A stretch of 64,000 nucleotides of DNA from Photobacterium sp. TLY01 (GCF_021432065.1 NZ_CP090364.1:1626601-1690600); one strand, 5' to 3'; shown: positions 26,840 to 36,811, numbered from the stretch's first letter. Made by a program: numbers and translations. Notes: generated from the letters alone by a model not told the origin.

Positions 26840-29527
26840 TCATTCGGCGGAAATCATTGTTCTCAAAACATAATGCAAAATTCCTCCAGCCTTGAGGTAC
26901 GCCATTTCTGTTCGGGTATCAACCCGGGCTTTTACGCTATATTGTGATTCCTGTCCCTGTTCATTGGTGATTTCCAGCGTGAGTTTAGCCCCCGGCGACA
27001 AGCTATCAATGCCCTTCAGGTGTATTTTTTCCTTGCCGGTTAACGACAATGAAGCCAGTAAACCTTCAGGGAGTTCAACAGGAATCACCCCCATACCCAC
27101 CAGGTTTGAACGGTGAATTCGCTCGAAACTTTCCGCCAGTACCGCTTTTACGCCCAGTAAGCTGGTCCCTTTTGCAGCCCAGTCCCGGCTGGATCCCGTG
27201 CCGTATTCTTTCCCGGCAAAAATCACCAGGGGTATATTCTGATCCTGATACCTCATCGCAGCATCATAAATAGAGACTTCTTCACCTGTCGGCTGGTAAA
27301 TAGTGTACCCGCCTTCTTTCCCCTTGAGCATCAGGTTCTTAATGCGAATATTGGCAAAAGTGCCGCGCATCATGACTTCATGATTCCCGCGCCGTGACCC
27401 ATAGGAATTGAAATCTGCCGGTTCAATCCCCTGCGCCTGTAAATAGTGTCCTGCCGGACTGTCTGCCTTGATGTTACCCGCCGGTGAGATATGGTCGGTC
27501 GTGATTGAGTCACCAAACAGCGCCAGAATGGCTGCATTTTCAATATCTTTCAGCGGCTTTAGCGGCTGCGTGATCTCGTCAAAATAGGGAGGACGCCGGA
27601 CGTAAGTCGAGTCTGGCCGCCACTGATAAGTATTCCCTTGATTGATGGTGATCTGCTGCCAGATGTCGTCGCCGGCAAAAATATCCGCATATTCCTGCTC
27701 GAACAGGCTGCTCTTCACTTCCCTCATCGCCTGAGTGATGTCTTCCTGAGAAGGCCAGATATCTTTCAGATACACCGGCTGACCATGACTGTCATGACCC
27801 AGCGGCGCTTGGGTCAAATCAATCCGTGTCGTGCCCGCCAAAGCAAAAGCCACGACCAGCGGCGGAGAAGCCAGCCAGTTCGCTTTCACCAGCGGATGGA
27901 CGCGACCTTCAAAGTTTCGGTTACCCGACAGCACCGAAGAAACGGTCAGGTTGGCATCATTGATGGCTTTTTCGATTGGGGCAAGTAAGGGACCTGAATT
28001 CCCGATACAGGTCGTACAGCCATACCCCACTAAATTAAACCCCAACTTATCCAGATAATCTTGCAGGCCAGATGCCTCAAAATACCGGGTCACCACTTTC
28101 GAACCTGGCGCAAGGGAGCTTTTCACCCAGGGCTTGGTCTGCAGACCTTTCTCCACTGCATTTTTCGCCAGTAAACCCGCAGCTAACATCACGCTGGGAT
28201 TCGAGGTATTGGTGCAGGATGTGATGGCGGCAATCACAACATCCCCATGTGTCAGTGAAAAGCTCTTCCCTTTACTCTCCTCGCCAGAGTCGCCCAAATC
28301 GACCTGGATTTGCTGCTCCGGTTCCAGACCGCTCAGTGCCAGCAAATCATCTGTCGCGGTTTTAATCTCAGGCAGCGGGACTCTGTCTTGCGGGCGCTTG
28401 GGCCCTGCCAGGCTCGGGACAACCTCGTCCAGTGCCAGTGCCAGTGTATCTGTATAGAAAGGCTCTGGCTGGCTGGAGTCCCGCCACATGGCATTGGCTT
28501 TGGCATAGGCTTCAACACGGGTAATCAGAGTCTCACTGCGCCCGGAAAGGCGCATATAGCGCAGCGTTTCCTGATCAACAGGAAAGAACCCGCAGGTTGC
28601 ACCGTATTCCGGTGCCATATTGGCAATGGTCGCCCGATCAGCCAGAGGCAGGGCATCTAAGCCGGGGCCGTAAAATTCCACGAATTTACCCACCACCCCT
28701 TTTTTTCGCAGCATCTCAGTAACAGTTAACACCAGATCGGTTGCCGTCACGCCCGGATGTAATTTGCCACTCAGATGAAAACCAATCACTTCAGGGATGA
28801 GCATAGAGATCGGCTGGCCGAGCATAGCGGCTTCAGCCTCAATGCCGCCAACACCCCAGCCAAGCACACCCAAGGCATTAATCATCGTGGTATGCGAGTC
28901 GGTTCCGACCAGGGTATCCGGATACAAGACGCCACTGTCCTGCCACACAGACTGTCCAAGGTATTCCAGATTGACCTGATGACAAATGCCCGTTCCCGGC
29001 GGAACAACACGAAAATTAGTAAAGGCCTGCTGCCCCCAGCGCAAAAACTGATAGCGTTCGATATTACGCTGCATTTCAAGTTCAACGTTTCGGGCAAACG
29101 CCTGTTCCGAGGCGTAGACATCCACCATCACAGAATGATCGATCACCAAATCAACCGCCGACTGAGGATTGATACTGTCGGGGTCTTTGCCTGCACGGGT
29201 CATGGCATCGCGCATCGCAGCCAGATCGACCACAGCCGGCACACCGGTAAAATCCTGCATCAGCACACGGGCTGGCCGGTATTGAATTTCTTTATCGGAA
29301 CGGCGGGTATCAAGCCAGTCAATGATGGATTGAATATCAGATTCAGTGACCGTGTCACCATCTTCAAACCTGAGCAGGTTCTCCAGTAACACTTTGAGAG
29401 AGAAAGGTAAGCGATCAACTTCCCCTAAATGACGTAGTGCGGTCAGATCAAAATAATCAAAGTGCTGACCACCTATGTCCAAGGTTTTTTTACTGTGAAA
29501 ACTGTCCTTTGAAATTCGTGCATTCAT
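26840..29527 (-). CDS. acnA: Aconitate hydratase A
   Basis: TCA-cycle enzyme interconverting citrate and isocitrate through a [4Fe-4S] cluster; the AcnA form is the stress-resistant and apo-RNA-binding type in enterobacteria. 895 residues (E. coli AcnA 891). Cluster ligands: SCTNTSNPSVM (first Cys) and GYGCTTCIGNSGPL (second and third). Also LVGTDSHTTMINALG (substrate site) and the C-terminal swivel domain with YGSRRGNHEVM and AGKEYGTGSSRDWAAKG. ATG at 29527 with a near-perfect GGAGGTGA ribosome site. Monocistronic. Confidence 0.97.
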   Translation of the reverse strand: MNARISKDSFHSKKTLDIGGQHFDYFDLTALRHLGEVDRLPFSLKVLLENLLRFEDGDTVTESDIQSIIDWLDTRRSDKEIQYRPARVLMQDFTGVPAVVDLAAMRDAMTRAGKDPDSINPQSAVDLVIDHSVMVDVYASEQAFARNVELEMQRNIERYQFLRWGQQAFTNFRVVPPGTGICHQVNLEYLGQSVWQDSGVLYPDTLVGTDSHTTMINALGVLGWGVGGIEAEAAMLGQPISMLIPEVIGFHLSGKLHPGVTATDLVLTVTEMLRKKGVVGKFVEFYGPGLDALPLADRATIANMAPEYGATCGFFPVDQETLRYMRLSGRSETLITRVEAYAKANAMWRDSSQPEPFYTDTLALALDEVVPSLAGPKRPQDRVPLPEIKTATDDLLALSGLEPEQQIQVDLGDSGEESKGKSFSLTHGDVVIAAITSCTNTSNPSVMLAAGLLAKNAVEKGLQTKPWVKSSLAPGSKVVTRYFEASGLQDYLDKLGFNLVGYGCTTCIGNSGPLLAPIEKAINDANLTVSSVLSGNRNFEGRVHPLVKANWLASPPLVVAFALAGTTRIDLTQAPLGHDSHGQPVYLKDIWPSQEDITQAMREVKSSLFEQEYADIFAGDDIWQQITINQGNTYQWRPDSTYVRRPPYFDEITQPLKPLKDIENAAILALFGDSITTDHISPAGNIKADSPAGHYLQAQGIEPADFNSYGSRRGNHEVMMRGTFANIRIKNLMLKGKEGGYTIYQPTGEEVSIYDAAMRYQDQNIPLVIFAGKEYGTGSSRDWAAKGTSLLGVKAVLAESFERIHRSNLVGMGVIPVELPEGLLASLSLTGKEKIHLKGIDSLSPGAKLTLEITNEQGQESQYSVKARVDTRTEMAYLKAGGILHYVLRTMISAE

Positions 29528-29607
29528 TGCTCACCTCCGTCTTAGTCATTTTGACTATAGACGGGATCAAGCTAATGATAAAAATGCATAATCATCAGGG
29601 CAAGCAA

Positions 29608-29631
29608 GTGTGACTGAAAGCACAGTCACAC
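29608..29631 (-). other. Hairpin after tpm
   Basis: Nine-bp perfect inverted repeat GTGTGACTG / CAGTCACAC with a short loop, 13 bp beyond the tpm stop. No T-run follows on either strand, so it is not a canonical terminator; it could protect the transcript end. Confidence 0.45.
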
Positions 29632-29643
29632 GAAAAAGGAGTG

Positions 29644-30291
29644 TCAGGCTGGCGTTTGGATAAACCAGACTTCTTCGGCAAAACGACTTAAACCCTGCTG
29701 ACGACGCGGATGTGATTCATCAGCCTCTTGCCGCGCGATATGAGTAACTTCGCAGCCAGCGAAAAGCGAGCGCACTTCTTCGGCGCTGACACTAAACGGT
29801 GGCCCCGCCATTTCTTCCTGAACGTAATCAAGTGTCACCAGCATGATCTTTCCGCCAGGTTTCACCAAAGACAGCAGGCGCTGAACATAGCTGTATCGCA
29901 TCTTCTCCGGCATCGCAATCAACGCAGCACGGTCGTACACAGCGTCTGCGGGTTGAACAGGCGCAGTAAAATAGTCGCCACAGTAAATACGGACCTCATC
30001 AAACTCATACAGCGTCTGTCCGTTCCCTAATGACGTCACAGTCGGTAAATACAGATGTTCGGCAAAATAAGCACGGACAGCGATTTCACTCAGCTCTACG
30101 CCCGTCACTTGCTGGTGCTTCTCGGCCAGCCAGGTCAGATCCAACGATTTACCGCACATGGGGACAAACACGGTATCTTCCCGTTGCAGCCCTAACTTCG
30201 GCCAGTAGTAAGGTAATACCGGGTTCGTGTCGTTTAAATGAAATCCGATTCGGTTCTCTGCCCAGCGGCTATGCCAAAATTCTGCATCCAT
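29644..30291 (-). CDS. tpm: Thiopurine S-methyltransferase
   Basis: SAM-dependent methyltransferase of the bacterial TPMT family, 215 residues (E. coli TehB-unrelated; Pseudomonas Tpm 218). Family features: [13 protein letters not shown] at the N-terminus, [17 protein letters not shown] (SAM motif I, about 43-59), [17 protein letters not shown] and a VTLDY strand. In some bacteria it methylates selenium or tellurium oxyanions; the native substrate here is unknown. ATG at 30291 with GAGAG upstream. A hairpin without T-tract (29608-29631) lies downstream. Confidence 0.94.
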   Translation of the reverse strand: MDAEFWHSRWAENRIGFHLNDTNPVLPYYWPKLGLQREDTVFVPMCGKSLDLTWLAEKHQQVTGVELSEIAVRAYFAEHLYLPTVTSLGNGQTLYEFDEVRIYCGDYFTAPVQPADAVYDRAALIAMPEKMRYSYVQRLLSLVKPGGKIMLVTLDYVQEEMAGPPFSVSAEEVRSLFAGCEVTHIARQEADESHPRRQQGLSRFAEEVWFIQTPA

Positions 30292-30396
30292 CGACTACTC
30301 TCTTTGTACTTGACTGACTTCAGGGCGGTATCAGACCACATTTCAGTACCGAGATCCAGCAAGCCCTGACTGTGATGAAATGCCGGCAGAAACGAA

Positions 30397-30425
30397 AAAA
30401 GGATGCCTGAGCATCCTTTTTCTTC
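30397..30425. terminator. Bidirectional terminator
   Basis: Stem AAAAGGATGC / GCATCCTTTT with a CTGA tetraloop and A- and T-runs on either side; it closes the minus-strand gene at 30530. Confidence 0.88.
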
Positions 30426-30529
30426 CCTTTGGCAAACCAAAGGCCTGCATTCTGTTCTCAATTTCTTTATGCGAGCTTAGTGACAAGGTAACGCACCGGT
30501 ATCAAGCACCTGTATCAATCAATGCGGAA

Positions 30530-30823
30530 TCAACCAATGCGGAATAGCTTGATTGAATCACGACGCACGGTAACCCCACGAAAGGTCACAGGCTCCAGCA
30601 AGGTCATCAATTGCTTAGACACAAAAAATTTACCGCCGTAACTACGGTCACCACCACGGTTGACCCAATCTGCAAATTCATCTGCCAGGTTGAACATTGA
30701 GTTTCCTACAAGTAAAACCAGGACTTTCGCAACTTCGCTGTCGTTGTTTTTATTGAATTCTGCGTCACGAACCTTCTTGCGGTATTCTTCGACAATTCTC
30801 TCAAGGCAATCAAATCTGCTCAT
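30530..30823 (-). CDS. Small cytoplasmic protein, unknown
   Basis: 97 residues from ATG 30823 (MSRFDCLERI); the frame also opens 12 bp earlier. Mostly helical and charged at the N-terminus (EYRKKVRDAEFNKNNDSEVA), with an NLADEFADWV helix and a basic beta C-terminus. No signal peptide or membrane segment. Not recognised. Followed by a terminator. Confidence 0.65.
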   Translation of the reverse strand: MSRFDCLERIVEEYRKKVRDAEFNKNNDSEVAKVLVLLVGNSMFNLADEFADWVNRGGDRSYGGKFFVSKQLMTLLEPVTFRGVTVRRDSIKLFRIG

Positions 30824-31029
30824 ATACACCACCACATAAAAAAGAGGTGCGGATACTACTGATGAATAGGGTTTAAATCAAGCCATCAGACCATGATTTT
30901 GGCTATTGCTAACACAAATCTATGCCGTCTGAGCAAGTCAACAGAATTTCAGTTAATAGAAGCGATTCAATACCTAAGTTTCTATAACCATTGCTTTACT
31001 TTTATGTGTTTTCATTTACCTGCCTGTGG

Positions 31030-31416
31030 CTATCGGTAGTAGTCCACCACCTGCACGGCAACCGGTGTATTTTGAGGAACTATTTCAAGTGTGAACTGGT
31101 ACGGCCCCGCTATATTGAGCGATCCACCGGACTCTCCGGTCACACTCACGCCTTCAATTTTTGTAAAGGGTTGCTCTTCGCCATAAAACATACTGACCGA
31201 CAATGTCACTTTCTGGTTGCTTTCGAGCTCAAAACTGCAGATTCCCGACGAACAGTACACATCCAGTGATGTCTCTTGCCGCTGAATACGGTCTACGCCC
31301 TTTACGGGTGTCGCAGTCACAGACAAAGCCTCACTGCAGCCCGTCAAAAACAACCAGCCCGGCATTAGCACTATCAAGCACTTTGCCCAGCCACTCAGGC
31401 AGATTCTTTTTTCCAT
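31030..31416 (-). CDS. Lipoprotein, unknown; upstream LexA box
   Basis: 128 residues with a lipoprotein signal peptide: basic N-terminus, hydrophobic core and lipobox LTGC, giving Cys27 as lipidated residue followed by Ser (predicted outer-membrane sorting). The mature part of about 100 residues is beta-rich with a C-x4-C pair (YCSSGIC). Not recognised. ATG at 31416 with GGAG seven bases upstream. A consensus-like LexA box lies 69-88 bp before the start and no other gene intervenes, so SOS control is likely though not proven. Divergent from sulA. Confidence 0.78.
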   Translation of the reverse strand: MEKRICLSGWAKCLIVLMPGWLFLTGCSEALSVTATPVKGVDRIQRQETSLDVYCSSGICSFELESNQKVTLSVSMFYGEEQPFTKIEGVSVTGESGGSLNIAGPYQFTLEIVPQNTPVAVQVVDYYR

Positions 31417-31484
31417 AGTTCACTCCAACGACATTTTCTGATCTGTATAGAGAAAAGAGTACTGTATAAGACACTGCCCATACA

Positions 31485-31504
31485 TACTGTATAAATACAC
31501 AGTT
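31485..31504. promoter_or_regulatory. LexA (SOS) box between the lipoprotein gene and a 22-codon ORF
   Basis: TACTGTATAAATACACAGTT contains the full CTGT-N8-ACAG core with an AT-rich centre. It is 69 bp upstream of the lipoprotein gene on the minus strand and 20 bp upstream of a small plus-strand ORF. A looser TACTGTATAAG block at 31460 has no second half-site at the right spacing. Confidence 0.75.
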
Positions 31505-31524
31505 AGCATTACTGGGAGCAAAAA

Positions 31525-31593
31525 ATGTTCAAAAGCCCAACTGCAGAATCAGAGTGGAAAAATAAAAATAACCCTTATTTATCAGATAAATAA
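31525..31593 (+). CDS. Possible 22-residue SOS-associated micro-ORF
   Basis: ATG at 31525 is preceded at ideal distance by GGGAG (31514-31518) and opens 22 codons ending in TAA; the peptide is hydrophilic (starts MFKSPTAESEW, ends YLSDK), unlike membrane toxins such as TisB. It lies directly behind the LexA box at 31485, which overlaps a possible -10 (TATAAA). It may be a real small protein, a leader peptide upstream of sulA, or a remnant. No family recognised. Confidence 0.4.
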   Translation: MFKSPTAESEWKNKNNPYLSDK

Positions 31594-31682
31594 TGAGTTA
31601 TCAATTCAATCAAACCCAAAGACGTGTCCAGATTATTGTGAATCAGACTCAAAAAACACTTGCATCCCTATCGGTTCAAAAC

Positions 31683-31702
31683 TACTGTATACACATACAG
31701 CA
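31683..31702 (+). promoter_or_regulatory. LexA (SOS) box of sulA
   Basis: TACTGTATACACATACAGCA: perfect CTGT-N8-ACAG core, nearly the whole consensus. A TATAAA -10 follows at 31705-31710, so LexA binding would block RNA polymerase. It lies 48 bp before the sulA start. Confidence 0.92.
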
Positions 31703-31749
31703 TGTATAAATAAACACTAACATCGACTTAAGCAGAGGATGGAACTCTC

Positions 31750-32220
31750 ATGACAGCACAATCAGACAGCATCCAATCAGTGACCGCTTCTCAGGTGTAC
31801 AAATCCACTTTTCTGTCTCATTCTTCTTCCCTGAGTTCCAACCCGGTTCAGTATCCTATCGAAGTCAGTTTCTGCGATCATGAACAAGCCCAGCTCGCCT
31901 ATCTGCTCAGACTGCTCAAACAGGCCAGTGAGCAAAACCGCTGGATTATGTTTATCGGTGCAGATGCGCTGCTGGATCGCCAACTGCTCAGCAATGCCGG
32001 GGTCGATATTAATAAAGTGCTGGTGTTAAAAGAAAAGCATCGTCAGTCCACTCAGGCGCTGATGGCAAAAGCATTACATATGGGGAATTGCAGCGCGGTC
32101 ATCGCCAGCGGGAACGTACAGGACTATTGCAACCAAACCATTCATGATGCCGCAATTCATGGCAACTCAATGGCTTTTATTGTGCACCGAACCCAGCAAG
32201 CCAGTTCTTTACTGCATTGA
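31750..32220 (+). CDS. sulA: Cell division inhibitor SulA
   Basis: SOS-induced protein that blocks FtsZ polymerisation and is removed by Lon. 156 residues (E. coli 169). The RecA-like-fold core is recognisable from IEVSFCDHEQAQLAYLLRLLKQASEQNRWIMFI (about 37-70) to KVLVLKEKHRQS and ALHMGNCSAVIASG. The C-terminal His matches the Lon-recognised tail of SulA (ends in H). ATG at 31750 with AGAGGATGGA upstream. Its LexA box supports the call. Confidence 0.93.
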   Translation: MTAQSDSIQSVTASQVYKSTFLSHSSSLSSNPVQYPIEVSFCDHEQAQLAYLLRLLKQASEQNRWIMFIGADALLDRQLLSNAGVDINKVLVLKEKHRQSTQALMAKALHMGNCSAVIASGNVQDYCNQTIHDAAIHGNSMAFIVHRTQQASSLLH

Positions 32221-32254
32221 AAAGCAGCGAAAACGATTGCTTTCGACTGAAATG

Positions 32255-32292
32255 AAAAATGCCAGGAATCGGAACATTCAACTGGCATTTTT
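32255..32292. terminator. Terminator after sulA
   Basis: Stem AAAAATGCCAG / CTGGCATTTTT with a 16-base loop, 35 bp after the sulA stop; symmetric, so it may also serve the convergent gene that ends at 32356. Confidence 0.75.
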
Positions 32293-32355
32293 CCAGACAA
32301 GTTGAGTCATGATTTCTGTCGCCTTCCTGGCTCAGACAGGCTTCAGTGACCCGGT

Positions 32356-32760
32356 TCAGAACCTGATCAAACGGATGTGCAATTGTTCGCCGTTATGATC
32401 AATTTTCTGAATCTCGCATTCTGCTTTTTCCGTGATCAGATCCAACTGGTCCTGATCCAATGAATACGGCAGGCGAATATCCAACTCAGAAATCTGCTCC
32501 ATACGAGCCAGACGAAGCAGTCTCACCAGATTATTCACATCGCTGGTATGGGTAGACAAGACTTTCAGCGCCTGGTTACGTAAACGCTCTGTCTTGCTGG
32601 CACTGGTACCGGCGGATCTGCCCCAGGAAAATTCCAATGCCGGCAGCACCACTTTAAACGCATCCCACAAGGTTGGTCTGTGATGACACAACACAGACAG
32701 AAATGAGGTGTAATCAAACACAATCTCTTTCGCTTGTTGGGCTTCAACTGAAGATTTCAT
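32356..32760 (-). CDS. Cytoplasmic protein of unknown function
   Basis: 134 residues, no signal peptide or membrane helix. N-terminal helical half with LCHHRPTLWDAFKVVLPALEFSWG (about 24-47), a basic/serine linker, a middle helix KVLSTHTSDVNNLVRLLRLARM and a beta C-terminal half ending LHIRLIRF. Not recognised. ATG at 32760 with AAGGAA upstream. Convergent with sulA; a long AT-rich spacer lies upstream of it. Confidence 0.65.
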   Translation of the reverse strand: MKSSVEAQQAKEIVFDYTSFLSVLCHHRPTLWDAFKVVLPALEFSWGRSAGTSASKTERLRNQALKVLSTHTSDVNNLVRLLRLARMEQISELDIRLPYSLDQDQLDLITEKAECEIQKIDHNGEQLHIRLIRF

Positions 32761-33418
32761 AATTTTCCTTCACAAGAATTCAACAGCATTAATGTGCAAG
32801 CTCAAGTAAATTGGACGAATGCTTTATTTAGCGAGACACTATAAAGGCTTCGCCAATCACTTACTTTTTTATCTCTTCATTTTTTTGCGCATGATCGTGT
32901 TTTTTCTTACTTCGCATCAATTAAAAAATATTGAAAAAACACTTAATTAACATCCTTTGAACGCACATTAAACAACTCTTCATGCTTTGTAATTTTTCAG
33001 TTTTTGCTAATTCACTGCAGCTTTTAACTTAAAAGCAACAAATTAAATACTTTATTTAAACCTTATCCCGGGTTCGCCACCTTATTTTATCCAGTCTGAT
33101 TCATAGTTTCTGTAAAGCAATTACTGAGCCAACACTGGCGAAAGGTGATTCAACACATGCATCGAAATCTGAATTAATCATTATTTTCATGTAGTTACAA
33201 CTTCAGAGAAACTGATGTGTGGATGGCAGGCGATATAGAGAAAGAGGATAGGTGTATTAAAAACGGGCACTTGCACCAATCTGCCTCAGAGTGATGTATA
33301 AATTCAATAAACGAATTAAGTGCAACGTTTTGAATAAAGCCAGATTGTTCTGCTCAGTATTCTCAAAATAACGGCAAAAGAACCTGGCTTTTCTGTAAAT
33401 TAACGATGTGAAACAGAT
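32761..33418. other. AT-rich gene-free spacer, 658 bp
   Basis: Between the start of the unknown gene at 32760 and the end of phnX. Clearly richer in A and T than its neighbours, especially 32860-33060. No ORF longer than about 20 codons with a ribosome site was found. A weak hairpin near the right end may terminate phnX. Confidence 0.5.
33337..33397 (-). terminator. Weak terminator-like hairpin after phnX
   Basis: AAAGCCAG at about 33337 pairs with CTGGCTTT at about 33386-33393 across a long loop that has further pairing (GTTCT / AGAAC). The minus strand has only a weak T-tract. Candidate only. Confidence 0.35.
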
Positions 33419-34231
33419 TTAAGGACGCTCACCTGCTGCCAGTCTGCGATTAATATCAGTAATCACACCGGGTAAGTCTGCAATTGTGTCTATCTGATAA
33501 TGTGGATGACAGGCATGAAAGGCTTTCCGTGCTTTTTCTCTCGCAACGGCCAATTCATGCTCTGACGCAGACAAGTATTCTTTTTCAGTCAATCCCGCTT
33601 CATTGCCCGATAGTAAAAGCGCAACCGTCCACATACCTGCATTGTGACCTTCTTCAATACCCGGCACTGAGTCATCAATTTTGACGCAAGCAGCCACATG
33701 ACTGACACCAAGCGCAATCACATTTTGCAACGCCATAAACGGGCCAGGACGACCGCCCGCGGCCAGATCATCGGTGGCGACCACATAATCCGGCGCGAAC
33801 CCTTTTTCAGCCGCCGCCGGCAGCAATTCGTTCATCACAACTCTGGGATAGCCCGAACAGGAGCCCAGCTTGATACCCTGCTCACGAAGCCGGGCAACGA
33901 CCTCGGTGGTACCTGGAATCAAGTCGGCATGCTCTGAAACCTTTGCCACCTGTAGCGGCATAAACGTCTGGTAGATGGTATCGATGTCTTCCTTACTCAT
34001 GGCGCGGCCAAACCGGCTTTCCCAGCGGGCAGCAACATCAGGTAATTCACCCACCGCCTTAATATGATCCCACTTCCCCAGCCCCATAGGGACGCGGGCT
34101 TCTGCCAGTGAAATGTCAAAATCGTATTCACGTTTGAACGCTTCAACAAAAATGGTGGTTGGCGCGAAGGAGCCGAAGTCGACAACCGTTCCCGCCCAGT
34201 CAAAAATTACCGCTTCTACTTGTGTATTCAT
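33419..34231 (-). CDS. phnX: Phosphonoacetaldehyde hydrolase (phosphonatase)
   Basis: HAD-superfamily enzyme that cleaves the C-P bond of phosphonoacetaldehyde to acetaldehyde and phosphate through a Schiff base. 270 residues from ATG 34231. D11 in DWAGT is the nucleophile; K53 in GLGKWDHIK is the Schiff-base lysine, at the same number as in known phosphonatases; C-terminal HAD motif [19 protein letters not shown] (about 190-205). A TTG two codons upstream is rejected. Last gene of phnW-pbfA-phnX. Confidence 0.96.
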   Translation of the reverse strand: MNTQVEAVIFDWAGTVVDFGSFAPTTIFVEAFKREYDFDISLAEARVPMGLGKWDHIKAVGELPDVAARWESRFGRAMSKEDIDTIYQTFMPLQVAKVSEHADLIPGTTEVVARLREQGIKLGSCSGYPRVVMNELLPAAAEKGFAPDYVVATDDLAAGGRPGPFMALQNVIALGVSHVAACVKIDDSVPGIEEGHNAGMWTVALLLSGNEAGLTEKEYLSASEHELAVAREKARKAFHACHPHYQIDTIADLPGVITDINRRLAAGERP

Positions 34232-34284
34232 CTTCAATTACTCGTTCATTTCGTGGCCCGTCACTTCAGGCGCTGACTCAATGG

Positions 34285-35667
34285 TTAGTTAACACGCTTG
34301 CACACAGATTCAATGGCGTCTTCCAGCCAGTCCATGGCCAGCGACAGCTCTTCTCTGGTAATAATCAAAGGCGGGCTGAGCTGTAATACATTTCCCTGAG
34401 AAACTTTAAAGCTCAGCCCGCGCGCCAGACAGCGGTACATCACCTGCTCTGCCGCGTCATAGGCGCGTACTTTTGTTTTCCTGTCTTCAACCAGCTCAAT
34501 GCCCCACAGCAGACCGATACCGCGAATATCGCCTATGACTGGCAACCGCGCCTTCATAGCCTCCAGCCGCTCTGCCATATAGATCGCATCGCGCCGGACC
34601 TTCAGCAGCAATTGCTGCTGTTCGATGACCCGGATGGTGGCTAACGCTGCCGCGCAGCCGATCGGGCTCTTCTCGTGGGTGTAATGGCCCAGCGAAATCT
34701 GAGTCGCTGTGTTGTATCTGTCTTTCGTCAGCATGGCTGCCATTGGCACGACGCCGCCGCCCAGCCCCTTGCCGATGCAGAGGATATCCGGTTCTATACC
34801 GAATGCCTGGTGTGTAAACCAGTGGCCGCTTCGCCCCATGCCATTGGGGATGTCATCAATAATCAGCAGCACATTGTGGCGATCACAAATGTCCCGGACG
34901 CGCTGCCAATAGGCCTGGCTGGGCACCTGAACATCGGTATTTCGAACCCCTTCTGCAATAAATGCCCCAATTCCGCCTTCTTTCTCAATCACATATTCCA
35001 GATAATCGGCGTAATGCACATCTGAGTCATCATCACGCGGGAAAGCGCCCCGATAGCGAACCGGCGGTGGGATACGTTCAACCCCGGCCATCAGTGGCCC
35101 CATACCTTCTCGAAAGCAAGCTTCTCCACCCACAGAGATCGCATCCAGCGATGCGCCGTGAAACGCATCCCAGAGTGAAACCACTTTCGGATTGCCTGTG
35201 ACATACCGCGCCAGCTTCAAAGCCATACCCACTACGGATGTACCTCCCGGCGCAAACAGCACACGGTTCAGCTCACCGCCGGCAATGCGGGTCAGCTCTC
35301 GTGCGCAGTCAACAGCGGTCTGATGGGTGAAACGCCGGGGGGCGAATGGCAGCTTGGCTAACTGGGTCTGGATGGCATCCAATATCTCCGGATGGCCGTA
35401 GCCCAGCTGATGGACATTATTGCCATGAAAGTCCATATACCGTTTGCCGGCCACATCGGTCAGATAGATCCCCTCAGCGCTTTCCAGAGCGTCCAGACAA
35501 GGGGTCGACATGGCCTGATGTAAAAAATACTGACTGTCTTCCTCTAGTAATGTCTGCGTCTGCCGGTCCGAAATACTGGTTGTCCATCGTACCCGCGCCG
35601 AGGAAGTATTCGTATCTCCCTCACAAGCCAGCGCACGCTGACTCAGATCAACCTGCCGGGATGTCAT
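34285..35667 (-). CDS. pbfA: (R)-1-hydroxy-2-aminoethylphosphonate ammonia-lyase (PbfA-type class III PLP enzyme)
   Basis: Class III aminotransferase fold, 460 residues, PLP lysine K300 in [15 protein letters not shown] and the PLP-interacting Asp in [15 protein letters not shown] (D271/D272). In the Vibrio phosphonate literature the class III protein encoded between phnW and phnX is PbfA, which eliminates ammonia from (R)-1-hydroxy-AEP to give phosphonoacetaldehyde, substrate of PhnX. I assign PbfA from this context plus fold; a true transaminase cannot be excluded by reading alone. Its ATG overlaps the phnW stop (ATGA), 53 bp before phnX. Confidence 0.82.
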   Translation of the reverse strand: MTSRQVDLSQRALACEGDTNTSSARVRWTTSISDRQTQTLLEEDSQYFLHQAMSTPCLDALESAEGIYLTDVAGKRYMDFHGNNVHQLGYGHPEILDAIQTQLAKLPFAPRRFTHQTAVDCARELTRIAGGELNRVLFAPGGTSVVGMALKLARYVTGNPKVVSLWDAFHGASLDAISVGGEACFREGMGPLMAGVERIPPPVRYRGAFPRDDDSDVHYADYLEYVIEKEGGIGAFIAEGVRNTDVQVPSQAYWQRVRDICDRHNVLLIIDDIPNGMGRSGHWFTHQAFGIEPDILCIGKGLGGGVVPMAAMLTKDRYNTATQISLGHYTHEKSPIGCAAALATIRVIEQQQLLLKVRRDAIYMAERLEAMKARLPVIGDIRGIGLLWGIELVEDRKTKVRAYDAAEQVMYRCLARGLSFKVSQGNVLQLSPPLIITREELSLAMDWLEDAIESVCKRVN

Positions 35668-36800
35668 GCCTGCTCTCCGATCATTGCTGTCTCACCAGTC
35701 CAGAACATAGATGCCTGAATGGCCTCCAGCAGGCGCTGAATGTCGCCCGGATGCACATCACCGATGTTGCCTATCCGAAAACAATCCGCATCAGAGACTT
35801 TGCCCGGATAGATCACAAAACCTTTCGCTTTGAGGCTGTCATAAAAAGCCTTGAATTCGTATGCCGGTGAAGCGGGTGAATAGAAAGAGGTAATAATGGG
35901 TGAATGTAATGTCTTGGCCAGCAGGCATTGAAAGCCCAATTTTTCCATGCCTGCCACCAGCGTTTTTTGATTGGTCTGATAACGCTGAAAACGTGCTTCA
36001 ATGCCCCCTTCCTGTTCCAGTTCGGTCAACGCCTGAGCAAACGCACGCACTGTGTGCGTTGGTGATGTGAAGCGCCATTTGCCATGGTTGTTTTCCATAC
36101 ACTGCCACTGATCATAAAGGTCTAGCGACACTGAACGCGCACGTCCGCGGCATGCTTCCAACAATGATCGGCGTGCAATCACAAAACCAAATCCTGGAAC
36201 GCCCTGAATGCATTTGTTTGCTGAGCTAATCAGAAAATCGATGCCCAAATCGCCGATATCCATCGGGATACCGCCGAAACTCGACATGGCATCCAGGATC
36301 ATCACTTTGCCGGCCGCTTTCACGGTTTCGCACACCGCTGGCAACGGATTCAGCATGCCTGTGGTTGTTTCACAGTGCACCATGGCAACATGCGTGATCG
36401 CAGGATCTTCAGCCAGTAAACGTGCCAATTCACTGACATCAGGTTGCGCCACTTCCCCTAATGACCAGTTCAGGTGCGGGATATTCAGGCAACGGGCAAT
36501 TTGTGCAATGCGGGCACCGTAAGCACCATTGTTAATCACCAGTAACTTACCCTCTGCCGGAATCACAGAGCCTAAGGTGGCTTCCACAGAAGCAGTACCG
36601 CTGCCCTGCATCAGCACGCTGGTGTAGCCGTCGTGCGCGGTGGCCAGGGCAACCAGCTGCTGGCGAATGTGCTGCACCACGCCCACATTGTAGTCATCAT
36701 CCCAGGTGCACCAGTCTTTCAGCATGGCTTCCCGAACGCTTTGGGTTGTCGTCAGCGGACCAGGCGTCAGCAGTAAATATTGATTGTCGGAGTTTGCCAT
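35664..36800 (-). CDS. phnW: 2-Aminoethylphosphonate-pyruvate transaminase
   Basis: PLP enzyme converting AEP and pyruvate to phosphonoacetaldehyde and alanine, first step of AEP use as N and P source. 378 residues (family about 365-370). Class V fold: [13 protein letters not shown] (phosphate cup, about 67-79), D170 in [11 protein letters not shown] and PLP lysine K196 in [18 protein letters not shown] at 36800 with AGAGAT upstream. Head of the minus-strand operon; a predicted PhnR operator lies 12-29 bp before the start. Confidence 0.96.
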   Translation of the reverse strand: MANSDNQYLLLTPGPLTTTQSVREAMLKDWCTWDDDYNVGVVQHIRQQLVALATAHDGYTSVLMQGSGTASVEATLGSVIPAEGKLLVINNGAYGARIAQIARCLNIPHLNWSLGEVAQPDVSELARLLAEDPAITHVAMVHCETTTGMLNPLPAVCETVKAAGKVMILDAMSSFGGIPMDIGDLGIDFLISSANKCIQGVPGFGFVIARRSLLEACRGRARSVSLDLYDQWQCMENNHGKWRFTSPTHTVRAFAQALTELEQEGGIEARFQRYQTNQKTLVAGMEKLGFQCLLAKTLHSPIITSFYSPASPAYEFKAFYDSLKAKGFVIYPGKVSDADCFRIGNIGDVHPGDIQRLLEAIQASMFWTGETAMIGEQA

Positions 36801-36811
36801 TTGTTGATCTC

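Noticed and set aside
31460..31479. A third LexA box beside the one at 31485
   Set aside because: Starts TACTGTATAAG but the second half-site is at the wrong spacing, so the CTGT-N8-ACAG core is not met.
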